From the NCBI GenBank assembly GCA_019419725.1, contig DXZL01000001.1:1-45170 (forward strand): a stretch of DNA of 45,170 nucleotides, written 5' to 3'. The translations under genes and the position numbers were made by a program. This DNA is from Veillonella sp. GTDB taxonomy: Bacteria; Bacillota; Negativicutes; Veillonellales; Veillonellaceae. The notes below the pieces were generated by a model. The model worked only from the letters and a program-made list of their open reading frames with translations, searched no databases and was not told the origin of the DNA. Below, one piece after another: positions 26,804 to 35,855 of the stretch (position 1 is the first letter of the stretch; each line of letters starts with the position of its first letter).

Positions 26804-26873
26804 AAATTCCTCCTAGAACTCATCCCCATAAAAAGTTTACATCTTGTTTTATAAAGACTAATAAATCTTTATT

Positions 26874-26882
26874 ATTATAGCA
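26874..26882 (-). promoter_or_regulatory. Extended -10 promoter of bamA
   Basis: The minus strand carries TGCTATAAT, a perfect extended -10 (TGnTATAAT). The -35 region is weak. A start near 26867 would give a leader of about 64 nt. Confidence 0.65.
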
Positions 26883-26935
26883 TAAAATACTGGGAATGAG
26901 TACTATATTAAACAAATTTTATGAAATTAATATGA

Positions 26936-26972
26936 CTAGAATGTGCATACCCATGGGATTTGCACACTCTAG
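26936..26972 (-). terminator. Hairpin after tamB
   Basis: CTAGAATGTGCATACCC pairs with GGATTTGCACACTCTAG with two or three mismatches around a short loop, 8 bp past the tamB stop. No proper T-run follows, so its strength as a terminator is uncertain. Confidence 0.5.
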
Positions 26973-26980
26973 CCATAAAC

Positions 26981-29900
26981 TTAGAAGCTTCTTGTCCAAC
27001 GACCACCTAAATAATTGTTTCCTTGCGATGTACGCCATGCAGTAAACTTGAGGTTTCGTTTTACAGAATACTCAACACCATATTTATTTTGTTTATTATT
27101 GATACCTTGAGAATAAGTAAGCATTACCTTTGGCACAATATACTTGCCAATTTCAATATTATAATTACCTGCCGTTTCCCTATTAGTTGGTTCATCAGGG
27201 TCAATGGAACCTGTCGTAATATTAATCCGATCTAAACCTAATGTATTTTGTAATGCATCTTGCACATAGCCAAAGGCAAACATTTGTAAGCCTGCTGTAG
27301 CAACAGCATTCACATCATCATTTGTCAATGTACTGCTATTTGAATCTGCCCCACGGCCAAAGGTCAACATAGAAATAATTTGTTTTCTAGACAAACTAGG
27401 ATTAGACGATAAAGTCAAATCCATGTGATCTACCGTGCCTTTTACGCCGAGCAGAATATTATAATTACTTACATTTGTTTCAGCCTCTAATTGTAAGTTT
27501 GGCAAATAGGAGCCACCCACGAAGTGTGCATTCCCCTTCGTAATATTAAATACATGACTTAAGTATTTGAACGTACCAGATTTAACATCGAACTGGCCAC
27601 TAGCAGTTGGGTTTTGTAATGTGCCACCGAAATGAACATCACCACCGATAAACATGTTATATAGAGTTCGATCATATAAGCGTACGCCCTTGCCAGCATG
27701 AATATTAACATCTACGCCCATGTTGGTGCTACTTTCACTAGACTGCAAGGAAAGAGGAATCTTAAATTGGATGTTTTCTAGGTCCAAATTCCCTATCAAG
27801 GTAGGTAATCCATCACGTTCCGCAATGTAAAGTTCACCATTTAATGGACCTCTCACATATTCACTACGAACATCGAGTCCATCAAGTTGAACGGCAGCCT
27901 TATAGTTGGTAAGCTCATGACCAGACCAATTTACCTTAGCAGCTAAACCAGCACTACCTTTCCCCATATTGATACGAGATTGGAAATCCCCTTGTTGTCC
28001 AGAGAAGATTAAGTCTCCGTCAATGCCTGTAATTTCATTATCTACATTGGCCAATTTCATAGTACCATTACGTACAGATACTGTGCCGTATGCCTCAGGT
28101 TGGTCTATAGTCCCCGTAAGCCTAATTGCACCCTTTAACGGCCCCGTTGCATCTTTAACCCTAGTAGTAACAAGAGGAATAACAGCCATATCAGCTTCGT
28201 TAAAGTCAATTGTTACATCCATAGATTTAGCATCACTAGCTTCTAAATAACCAGATGTATAAAGAGCCGCCAATGGAATTTTGCCATAAATACTAAGTTT
28301 ATAGCCACCCTTAGCACCTTGAATACGCTGAATTTGAATGACATGATCTTGCATTGTAGCTAACGCAAAGCCTTCATCAATGCCAATTCCATTGAACGAA
28401 CCGGACTCTACTGCTCCGGACAATTCAACCTTAGGATTTTTCGTTTCGCCAGTAACATTCACAACACCAGTTACCCAGCCTGTTGCCTGAATATCCTTAC
28501 CTATGAGTGGCAAGAACGGCACTATATCGACATCCTTCAAGGCTACTTGTAAATCAGTTTGCCCATCCAGATCCAAAGTACCACCCATTGCAATAAGTCC
28601 TTCATCAACAGGTAGTTTTAAAGTGGTAATTTTAAACTTTCGATTAGCTAGACTAGCATCAATCGTTGCATCACCAACAACCTTATCATCAATAGTAACG
28701 TCGCTAATTTTACCATTCACAGTAACACTTGGATTATCCTTTGATCCTCCAAGCTCAACAGAGCCATTTAACTGTCCATCAAGATGTTCATTAGCTCGAT
28801 CTAGTAATGCCAATAAATTCTTTACACTACCATTGGTAACATCTAAAACACCAAATAATTGTTTGCTATCGTCAAGCTTCATGCCACCTTTAGCAACATA
28901 ACGCCCACCATTTGATTCAGCAAAAGAGAAATCTTGTACATTTACAACGGATTTATCTGCATAAACATGACCATGAATATCCGTCAATAACTGTCCATTA
29001 ATGGATAAAGCATCAGATAAAATATAGCCATTGAACTGAGGGTTATCCATAGAGCCTGTTATAGTACCGCGGCCTGCTAATAAACCATCTACCTTATAAT
29101 CGGTATTGATGAGCAATCTACCCATATCGATTTTCTTACCTTCAAAATCAATATTAATAGCTTCTTTCGACACAGTGCCGCCACCAGTAATAGTCGCACC
29201 ATAACCTTCGATATCAAAACGATATAATTCTAATCTTTCATTTTTATAGTTATACTTTGCAAAAGCATTAGTTATAAGCTTTCCATATGCAGACCCATCC
29301 CATAAATGAGCTCGGCCTTCTACAATAGGATTGGCTACAGTCCCAGTTATATGGTTATCAGTTTCAAACCATCCTGTAATAGGAATATCGGTTACAGGAC
29401 GAATTAGATTTTCAATACGTACAGCACGAGCTTTAGCATTTAAATCTAGGGCGTCAGTATTGATATTATACCAACCGGTAATATCATAGCCACCACTACC
29501 GTCACCAATATGACCATTGGTAATTGTTAGAACATGATTGTCTAAAGTAATATCACTATGAATATCATTAAAATGAGCACCCTTATAGAGAACCTCTTGT
29601 CCCCATACAGTACCAGTCACATTAGGATTATCTAAGGCGCCTTTTACATTAATAGATGTGCTAACAGTACCAGCAACATCTTCACCTATGATTGAACTAA
29701 GTGATGTTAACGGTAACGCATTACCAGAAATTGTGGCATCCACTTGACCATTTTGAATAGAACCATATCCACTAAAGGATCCAGTTCCCATATTTCCAAC
29801 CATAGTTATATTGGTAAGATTGTCACTATGGGTTAGATCCGCTTTTACAGAATCCAACACTACACCACGGACCCCAATCTGATGGCCTTGAATAGCACCA

Positions 29901-31267
29901 ACCAGATCGGTAAGTTGATTATTCTTTCCCAAAACATGGACTTCTCCATCAACTGTCCCTGTAATAGGCATCGTCAAATCTTGTGTGAAAGTATCTAACG
30001 ATAAAGCATGAACATTAGCAATGGCGTCAAAATCACCTGTATCTACGACGTATTGACCTTTAACTTTAGCATTACCAGCGCCAATAGATAATTGAGCATC
30101 ATCGATGCGAACCAATCCATTATCGTATACTACATTTCCTTGTACGCGGTCCACACGGTACCCTTTATAAGAAATACCATCACTGCCTATAGTTGCATCT
30201 ACCCGCGGCGCTACAGTAGTGCCTCCAATATGAGCACGACCACCGACAATACCAGTAACCCCCACATCGGTAATGGCTTCTAGATTCACCTTATCCGCTA
30301 CAACATTAAGGTTGAGATATTCTTCGGCTTTCCCCAATGTAATAAGACCATTGAGCTTCGCTGCTTGATCATTGATACGCCAAGAGCTATGGCTAATAAC
30401 AATTTGGTCATGATTGAGCATAATACGACCTTCACCATCAGTGATGGTATACATCGTATTGCCCCGCTTATAAGTGCCTGTTAAACCTTTAAAGCCAACA
30501 TTGCCACTCATAATATATTGTCCATCTTCACTCTTAACATTGAGATGTAAATCTTGTAATTTCCCCTTCGTTACAACAAGATCTTCGCGCAGTGGAACAA
30601 AGCTCATAATACCAGCAGTATCAATTTCATCGGCTTGTACAAAGACATCAAAATTAGACACATCGTCCATATCTATTTTGCCATTTACAAGAACAGATGA
30701 ACCATCTACATCGGCAGTAAATGCCCCTTTGGACATACCACTCATATTAAGAGCAACGGTGCCATCAAGTTTTTCAATATCGCGTTTAACGCCATCTTTA
30801 GTGCGCAGCGCTACATGACCATTATTAATGGTAATATCACCATCAAAACTACCCGATTTATTCGGATCAGATGGTTTAACTAACTTTTCTATACTCCAAG
30901 ATCCATCGTTCAATTGCCATATGTGAAGATCAGGTGCATCCACGGTAACATTGGATATAGCTGTCGCCCCTGATGTGTTACCCCCAATTATACTTGGTAA
31001 TGCAGATAGTTTAACCCCAACAGCTACATCTTGTGCCGTCCCTACTAAGTGACCATCCCGATCTTTAATCACCACATCTGATAAAACTACATCACCATTC
31101 CAATTGATACGAAGAGAATCATAGTCCACAGATCCGTTTATGGTATTATTTACTTGTTCTTTAACCATAGGTTCTACATAGGTCTTAGCTATAGGGTTTA
31201 TACTAGCACCAACTGCAGATAATCCTAAAATTGCAGCCCCTATGAGACACCACTTTTTACGGGTCAT
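26981..31267 (-). CDS. tamB: TamB-like translocation/lipid-transfer protein (DUF490)
   Basis: 1428 aa. One N-terminal membrane anchor (about 5-22), then an AsmA-like N-terminal region (VEPMVKEQVNNTINGSVDYDSLRINWNGDVVLSDV), over a thousand residues of repeating beta-strands as in bridge-like lipid transfer proteins, and the DUF490/TamB C-terminal domain (about 1090-1428, with NISGxF-like FDVKSGTFKYLSHVFNITKGNAHF and NPSLSRKQIISMLTFG). TamB-type proteins span the periplasm and are linked to phospholipid transport to the outer membrane. No TamA is next to it; BamA, the next gene, is a candidate partner (inference). Confidence 0.93.
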   Translation of the reverse strand: MTRKKWCLIGAAILGLSAVGASINPIAKTYVEPMVKEQVNNTINGSVDYDSLRINWNGDVVLSDVVIKDRDGHLVGTAQDVAVGVKLSALPSIIGGNTSGATAISNVTVDAPDLHIWQLNDGSWSIEKLVKPSDPNKSGSFDGDITINNGHVALRTKDGVKRDIEKLDGTVALNMSGMSKGAFTADVDGSSVLVNGKIDMDDVSNFDVFVQADEIDTAGIMSFVPLREDLVVTKGKLQDLHLNVKSEDGQYIMSGNVGFKGLTGTYKRGNTMYTITDGEGRIMLNHDQIVISHSSWRINDQAAKLNGLITLGKAEEYLNLNVVADKVNLEAITDVGVTGIVGGRAHIGGTTVAPRVDATIGSDGISYKGYRVDRVQGNVVYDNGLVRIDDAQLSIGAGNAKVKGQYVVDTGDFDAIANVHALSLDTFTQDLTMPITGTVDGEVHVLGKNNQLTDLVGAIQGHQIGVRGVVLDSVKADLTHSDNLTNITMVGNMGTGSFSGYGSIQNGQVDATISGNALPLTSLSSIIGEDVAGTVSTSINVKGALDNPNVTGTVWGQEVLYKGAHFNDIHSDITLDNHVLTITNGHIGDGSGGYDITGWYNINTDALDLNAKARAVRIENLIRPVTDIPITGWFETDNHITGTVANPIVEGRAHLWDGSAYGKLITNAFAKYNYKNERLELYRFDIEGYGATITGGGTVSKEAINIDFEGKKIDMGRLLINTDYKVDGLLAGRGTITGSMDNPQFNGYILSDALSINGQLLTDIHGHVYADKSVVNVQDFSFAESNGGRYVAKGGMKLDDSKQLFGVLDVTNGSVKNLLALLDRANEHLDGQLNGSVELGGSKDNPSVTVNGKISDVTIDDKVVGDATIDASLANRKFKITTLKLPVDEGLIAMGGTLDLDGQTDLQVALKDVDIVPFLPLIGKDIQATGWVTGVVNVTGETKNPKVELSGAVESGSFNGIGIDEGFALATMQDHVIQIQRIQGAKGGYKLSIYGKIPLAALYTSGYLEASDAKSMDVTIDFNEADMAVIPLVTTRVKDATGPLKGAIRLTGTIDQPEAYGTVSVRNGTMKLANVDNEITGIDGDLIFSGQQGDFQSRINMGKGSAGLAAKVNWSGHELTNYKAAVQLDGLDVRSEYVRGPLNGELYIAERDGLPTLIGNLDLENIQFKIPLSLQSSESSTNMGVDVNIHAGKGVRLYDRTLYNMFIGGDVHFGGTLQNPTASGQFDVKSGTFKYLSHVFNITKGNAHFVGGSYLPNLQLEAETNVSNYNILLGVKGTVDHMDLTLSSNPSLSRKQIISMLTFGRGADSNSSTLTNDDVNAVATAGLQMFAFGYVQDALQNTLGLDRINITTGSIDPDEPTNRETAGNYNIEIGKYIVPKVMLTYSQGINNKQNKYGVEYSVKRNLKFTAWRTSQGNNYLGGRWTRSF

Positions 31268-31484
31268 AATGATCTCCCATACACATTATGAATAAAATAA
31301 ATATATATACTAATCTTACCACACACACAGTAATAACTATAGTATTTTAAGGGTAAATTTTATAAAACTAATATATTTTTTTACTAATCATTTTCTACAA
31401 TAACTACAGATAAAATTATTTAAACATTACCATAACATAAAAATGAAAATATACAATGAATCTACGCTCTATAAATCTATAAAA

Positions 31485-31512
31485 AAAAAAGACGACCGAA
31501 GTCGTCTTTTTT
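31485..31512 (-). terminator. Strong terminator after the tolC-type gene
   Basis: AAAAAAGACGAC and GTCGTCTTTTTT form a 12-bp stem; on the minus strand the loop is a cUUCGg tetraloop and the stem runs into a T-run of at least ten. It begins 9 bp past the stop codon. The remaining gap up to tamB (31268-31484) is AT-rich, with no convincing tamB promoter. Confidence 0.95.
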
Positions 31513-31521
31513 AGTATCCAA

Positions 31522-32982
31522 TTATTGATTACCACCAAGTTGTGCTAGTTGTTCAGCTGCACCACTGTTTGCAATAATTCCTGCGCCTTGTCCAACTGGA
31601 GTATTCAATGGAACACCTGTCAATTGTTCAAGAGCTGCAATGCTAATATTGTAATTATAAAGAGCTTGTACATAGTTATTACGAGCATCTGTTAATTTAG
31701 TTTCCGCATCGAGTACATCAAGGTTTGTACCAACACCAGCACGATAGCGAAGTGTAGCAATACGGAAGCTTTCTTGACCTTGAGCGACTGCAGTTTGAGT
31801 GCTTTGGATTGTTTGCTCTGCAGAACGCAAGTTCAAGTATGCTTTTTGTACGGCTAATAATACAGCATCAACAGTAGCTAAATTAGCTTCTTTCGCTTGT
31901 TCAAGTTGTGCATTGGCTTTTTTAATAGCATTTTGTGTAGCACCGCCGTCCCATAAACTCCAGGATGCAGTAGCACCTACACTCCAAGATTTTGTACTTG
32001 TTCCAAAGTAACCATCTGGATCAGCATAGCCACGACCTGCTTTTACTGCTACAGTTGGTAAATAACCAGATTTAGCAGATTTTACAGCTTCTTCTGCAGA
32101 TTTTACATCAAGGGCAGATTTTACAAGAGCAGAACGATGAAGCAAAGCATATGCTTTAGCTTGTTCCAATGTAATATTATAAGGTTTATATTGTAAATCA
32201 TGTTCTGCCGTATTAATAGCTGTTTGTACAGGATATGCAATGACTTGATTTAAACTTGCTTCTGCTAAATTTGCAGCATTTTGAGCTTTAACAAGGCTCG
32301 TTTCAGAGTCAGCAAGATTTGTTTTAGCAGCCAACACATCAGAACTAGCTACCAAGCCAACATTATATTGAGCTTGCACATTTGTTACATGACCTTGGTA
32401 ATCTTTAACAGCTTGTTGAGCTACATCAACAAGATTACGGTTCATGATCAATGTGTAATAGCCACTAATAGCATCGTATTTTGCTTGTTGCAATGCTTCT
32501 TCATAGCTAGCGCCAGTACCTTCACGGGTATAACGTGCAGAATCAATACTTGCATCAAGTTGAGGATTAAATACAGGAGCACTAATGGAGAAGTTATGGC
32601 TACCGGATTTACCACGTCCAGTATCACCGCCTGTTTTTTGAGCAGACCACCCATAGCTAACACTAGGGTTCTTAGCTGCTGCTACTTGACTAACTGCAGA
32701 TTTAGCAGCTTCATAACCCCATTTAGTTTGTTTTGCAGTACGGTTATTCGCCAATGCCAAATCTATAGTACGAGACTCATCGAGGTCCAATTTGCTCTCA
32801 TATGTTTTGCTATCTTGAACAGATTTTTCAGCTAATTGCTTTTGTGTTAATTGAATAGCTTCTTTTTGATATTTGCTTAATTGGTCTCCATTATTAACGG
32901 AAGTTGTAACTACATCAGCAGCCATTGCACCTGTAGTAGCTAAGGAGAGCATTACACCCAAGGATAAAACCTTTTTATTCAT
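31522..32982 (-). CDS. tolC: TolC-family outer-membrane channel
   Basis: 486 aa with a signal peptide (MNKKVLSLGVMLSLATTGAMAA). Two outer-membrane efflux protein repeats, each with long helices: first half around SRTIDLALANNRTAKQTKWGYEAAKSAVSQVAAAKNPSVSYGWSA (shortened patterns: LALANN, AAKNPSVSYG), second around LLHRSALVKSALDVKSAEEAVKSAKSGYLPTV. Forms a trimeric tunnel for export. The frame begins at 33003, but the ATG at 32982 has GGAGGT at 7 nt and starts with the signal peptide. Last gene of the operon with mlaEFD and 42 bp after mlaD; no inner-membrane pump is adjacent. Confidence 0.9.
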   Translation of the reverse strand: MNKKVLSLGVMLSLATTGAMAADVVTTSVNNGDQLSKYQKEAIQLTQKQLAEKSVQDSKTYESKLDLDESRTIDLALANNRTAKQTKWGYEAAKSAVSQVAAAKNPSVSYGWSAQKTGGDTGRGKSGSHNFSISAPVFNPQLDASIDSARYTREGTGASYEEALQQAKYDAISGYYTLIMNRNLVDVAQQAVKDYQGHVTNVQAQYNVGLVASSDVLAAKTNLADSETSLVKAQNAANLAEASLNQVIAYPVQTAINTAEHDLQYKPYNITLEQAKAYALLHRSALVKSALDVKSAEEAVKSAKSGYLPTVAVKAGRGYADPDGYFGTSTKSWSVGATASWSLWDGGATQNAIKKANAQLEQAKEANLATVDAVLLAVQKAYLNLRSAEQTIQSTQTAVAQGQESFRIATLRYRAGVGTNLDVLDAETKLTDARNNYVQALYNYNISIAALEQLTGVPLNTPVGQGAGIIANSGAAEQLAQLGGNQ

Positions 32983-33024
32983 AATATGTACCTCCATACT
33001 CACCTAAAGTGAATGTATTAGTCT

Positions 33025-34284
33025 TTAAAATACTTGTTTGATACCAAAGTAGGTACCGCCATTCGTGGAACCGAACGGTCTGGTCATTTGAATAACCCCA
33101 TAAGTATCTTTATGTAAACGTATATCACTACGAATACGATATTTACGATGATTAAGATCATACATAGCAGCAGACAAGGATACAGGACCACGTAAATTAT
33201 AATCTACGCCCACACCCAATTCACTTTCAAAAATACCACCACGTACTAACCATTTCGGACTAACAAATTTTCCTGCATTTAAATCGAATTTTGTATCATC
33301 CCCAATATTGGATAGTCCAATTTCTGCCATACCTTTATCATTAAAAGCACGAACACGACCATTGATACGGAATTCATCATCTGTTGTGTTATATAGTAAA
33401 TCTACAGATGGCTCAACTTTAGTTGATGACTTTTTTTCAACATTATTCCCGTCTGCAACATTACCATTTACATCAGTTTGGTACGCTTTACCACCCATCA
33501 ATTTATTGATACGAGCAGAAATTTGTGCCGTATTATGTAATGTTTCCTTAATATTTTCTTGTGCTTTAGGATCTGTTACTGTAGATTCCATAGAACGAGC
33601 CATATTATCTACACGATCCGTAGTTTGTTTTAAATTAGTCAAAATAGCGCGCATATCATTGCCTGCATTACCATCTGCATTAAATTGTTGAGCAGCTTGA
33701 TTTAGCTGTGCAGTTACATCAGCCATATTTTGTGTAATCGCTACAGCATTATCAGCCATCGTTGCAGTAGATTGCAGGGAGTGCTTAAGTGCATTTTGCG
33801 TTGCTGGATCACCAATAATATTATTGATAGATTGCAACATTTTTTCGGTGCCATCCATTAGTTTTTGAGCGCTTTGCATCGCTTTATCCATAGCGTCTGC
33901 ACCTTCGCCCTTAACAGAGTCACCATCTTGTAAATATACTGTAGAATGACCAGGTGAAATTTGGATAAATTTATCGCCTAAGAAACCATCTGACCCTAAA
34001 GTAAATATAGAATCACTTGGGATTTGTGTTTTTTCATCAAGCTTCATTTTTACTACCACACCATGCGGTGTAATCTCTATATCAGAGACATTACCAATGG
34101 CCACACCTGAGTATTTAACTTGATTGCCATTTTTTAGACCATTAACTTGAGCAAAATCACCAGTAATTGTCATTTGCGGCTTAGCCCATATATCAATGCG
34201 GCCTACAAACAGTATGCCCGCAATAAATAATGCTATACCTATTATCGTGAAAGCCCCTACCTTGGCCTCCGTCGTCCACTTCAT
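33025..34284 (-). CDS. mlaD: MlaD: MCE-domain protein with C-terminal beta-barrel
   Basis: 419 aa. A membrane anchor (about 9-28), an MCE/MlaD domain (about 37-115, TGDFAQVNGLKNGNQVKYSGVAIGNV-type strand pattern, GSDGFLGDKFIQISPG), a long helical region (about 125-265) rich in MADN/LNQAAQ repeats, then about 130 residues of alternating strands ending IKQVF with a terminal phenylalanine, as in outer-membrane barrels. A transenvelope MlaD of this build has been described for Veillonella parvula. It binds phospholipid and bridges both membranes (known there). Overlaps the mlaF stop by one base. Confidence 0.92.
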   Translation of the reverse strand: MKWTTEAKVGAFTIIGIALFIAGILFVGRIDIWAKPQMTITGDFAQVNGLKNGNQVKYSGVAIGNVSDIEITPHGVVVKMKLDEKTQIPSDSIFTLGSDGFLGDKFIQISPGHSTVYLQDGDSVKGEGADAMDKAMQSAQKLMDGTEKMLQSINNIIGDPATQNALKHSLQSTATMADNAVAITQNMADVTAQLNQAAQQFNADGNAGNDMRAILTNLKQTTDRVDNMARSMESTVTDPKAQENIKETLHNTAQISARINKLMGGKAYQTDVNGNVADGNNVEKKSSTKVEPSVDLLYNTTDDEFRINGRVRAFNDKGMAEIGLSNIGDDTKFDLNAGKFVSPKWLVRGGIFESELGVGVDYNLRGPVSLSAAMYDLNHRKYRIRSDIRLHKDTYGVIQMTRPFGSTNGGTYFGIKQVF

Positions 34285-35042
34285 TATACCTCTCCCATCA
34301 CAGATACGTTAATTGGTTCTGCTTCACCATGAATAAACTGTTGTACCTTTTTATTTGTAGAATTCTTAAAGTCTATTGTATCAGAAATTTCCACAAATTT
34401 CCCCTTATCAAGTAAAGCTATGCGGTCTGCTACATAAAATGCAGATTGCATATCATGCGTTACAACGATAGAAGTACAACCGAGCCGTTGCTGCATTCCC
34501 TTAATCAACATACTAATCGTACCTGATGTAATAGGATCTAACCCGGATGAAGGTTCATCATAGAGAATTAAACTCGGATCTAACGCTATGGCACGAGCTA
34601 AGCTAACACGCTTCTTCATGCCTCCAGATAATTCGTTAGGCATATAGGATTCATACCCTTTTAAACCGACCCAATCGAGTCGCTCTGCTACAATGCGTTT
34701 TATTTCATCATCTCCTAAGTCCGTATGCTGACGTAAGCCAAAGGCTACATTTTCACCTACCGACATAGAGTCAAATAATGCAGAGTATTGGAATACCATC
34801 CCCATTTTTCTTCGTACTGTATTAAATTCATCTTCAGATAATGTTGTAATATCTGTGCCATCTACTATAATCTGTCCCGATGTAGGACGCTGCAAGCCAA
34901 TCAATAAGCGAAGTAGTGTACTTTTACCACTACCACTACCACCTAAAATGACTAACGTCTCCCCATCATCGATGGTGAGATTAATAGAGTCTAAAATCAC
35001 ACGCGACTCATAGGCAACTACAACATTGCGTAGTTCTATCAT
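34284..35042 (-). CDS. mlaF: Mla phospholipid transporter ATPase
   Basis: 252-aa ABC ATPase with Walker A GGSGSGKST (34-42), signature LSGGMKKRVSLARAIA, Walker B LILYDEPSSGLDP and switch region VVTHDMQSAFYVADRI. The GGMKKR signature and DEPSSGLDP are typical of the MlaF/Ttg2A group. Drives MlaE. It is 20 bp after mlaE and overlaps mlaD by one base. Confidence 0.95.
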   Translation of the reverse strand: MIELRNVVVAYESRVILDSINLTIDDGETLVILGGSGSGKSTLLRLLIGLQRPTSGQIIVDGTDITTLSEDEFNTVRRKMGMVFQYSALFDSMSVGENVAFGLRQHTDLGDDEIKRIVAERLDWVGLKGYESYMPNELSGGMKKRVSLARAIALDPSLILYDEPSSGLDPITSGTISMLIKGMQQRLGCTSIVVTHDMQSAFYVADRIALLDKGKFVEISDTIDFKNSTNKKVQQFIHGEAEPINVSVMGEV

Positions 35043-35062
35043 AAATCCCTCTAATGTATCTA

Positions 35063-35824
35063 CTAATATAACAAGGTAGATAAAAAGTAATTTAATACAA
35101 ATACTAAAATGATACTAGTTACTACAGAACTAGTTGTGGAGAAACCAACCGCTTCAGCGCCCATTTTAGTTTCCATCCCCTTGTAAGCACCTACCAATGC
35201 GATGACAGCACCAAATACGCTAGATTTCACAAGACCTAGTGTAAAGTCTGAAATGGTAGAAAACATTTGAATAGAATCTAAATAAGTACTTGGCGCCAGA
35301 CCTTTGATAGTAGTAGCTACAAAGTAACCACCTGCAATACCAATGACTACACCATAAAATGCCAAAATAGGCACCATAATCATACATGCTACTACACGAG
35401 GCACCACGAGATAACCAACAGGATCGACAGCCATAACACGTAGCGCATCAATTTGTTCAGTTACCTTCATTGTACCAATTTCAGCCGTGATAGCGGCGCC
35501 AACACGGCCGGCCAGTACAACCCCTACTAAAATAGGTCCTAACTCACGCCCCATAGCAACAGCCATAAGACCACCCACAGTGCTTTGAGCTCCATATGTA
35601 ATTAATACATCTGTAATCTGTAAAGTCATAACCGCCCCTGCAAATAGTAGCGTTAAGCTAATAATCGGCAATGAATCTACACCTAGGTGAGCCATCTGCT
35701 GGAATACATGCCACAGATTAATCATTTTCAGTTGTTTTATTGTTTGCCACACTAATAATGTAGCACTACCCATCTGTGATAGGCCGTGTATTACAACACG
35801 ACCTATCGATTCAAGCCAATTCAA
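35063..35824 (-). CDS. mlaE: Mla permease
   Basis: 253 aa, MlaE/Ttg2B permease: an N-terminal interfacial helix (about 1-30), then five hydrophobic segments, with the conserved MAVDPVGYLVVPRVVACMIMVPIL-type stretch (short core DPVGYLVVPR) and LGPILVGVVLAGRVGAAITAEIGTMKV (core GRVGAAITAEIG). Start is TTG at 35824, with AAAGGG 8 nt upstream. Together with MlaF and MlaD it forms the inner-membrane phospholipid transporter; no MlaA, MlaB or MlaC is seen in the window. Confidence 0.94.
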   Translation of the reverse strand: MNWLESIGRVVIHGLSQMGSATLLVWQTIKQLKMINLWHVFQQMAHLGVDSLPIISLTLLFAGAVMTLQITDVLITYGAQSTVGGLMAVAMGRELGPILVGVVLAGRVGAAITAEIGTMKVTEQIDALRVMAVDPVGYLVVPRVVACMIMVPILAFYGVVIGIAGGYFVATTIKGLAPSTYLDSIQMFSTISDFTLGLVKSSVFGAVIALVGAYKGMETKMGAEAVGFSTTSSVVTSIILVFVLNYFLSTLLY

Positions 35825-35855
35825 CAGTCTAGCCCTTTCCCCTTACATTTTCAGC

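Noticed and set aside
31268..31484. tamB promoter
   Set aside because: Candidates such as TAAGAT with an upstream TG and TACTAT lack a credible -35; nothing was strong enough to annotate.
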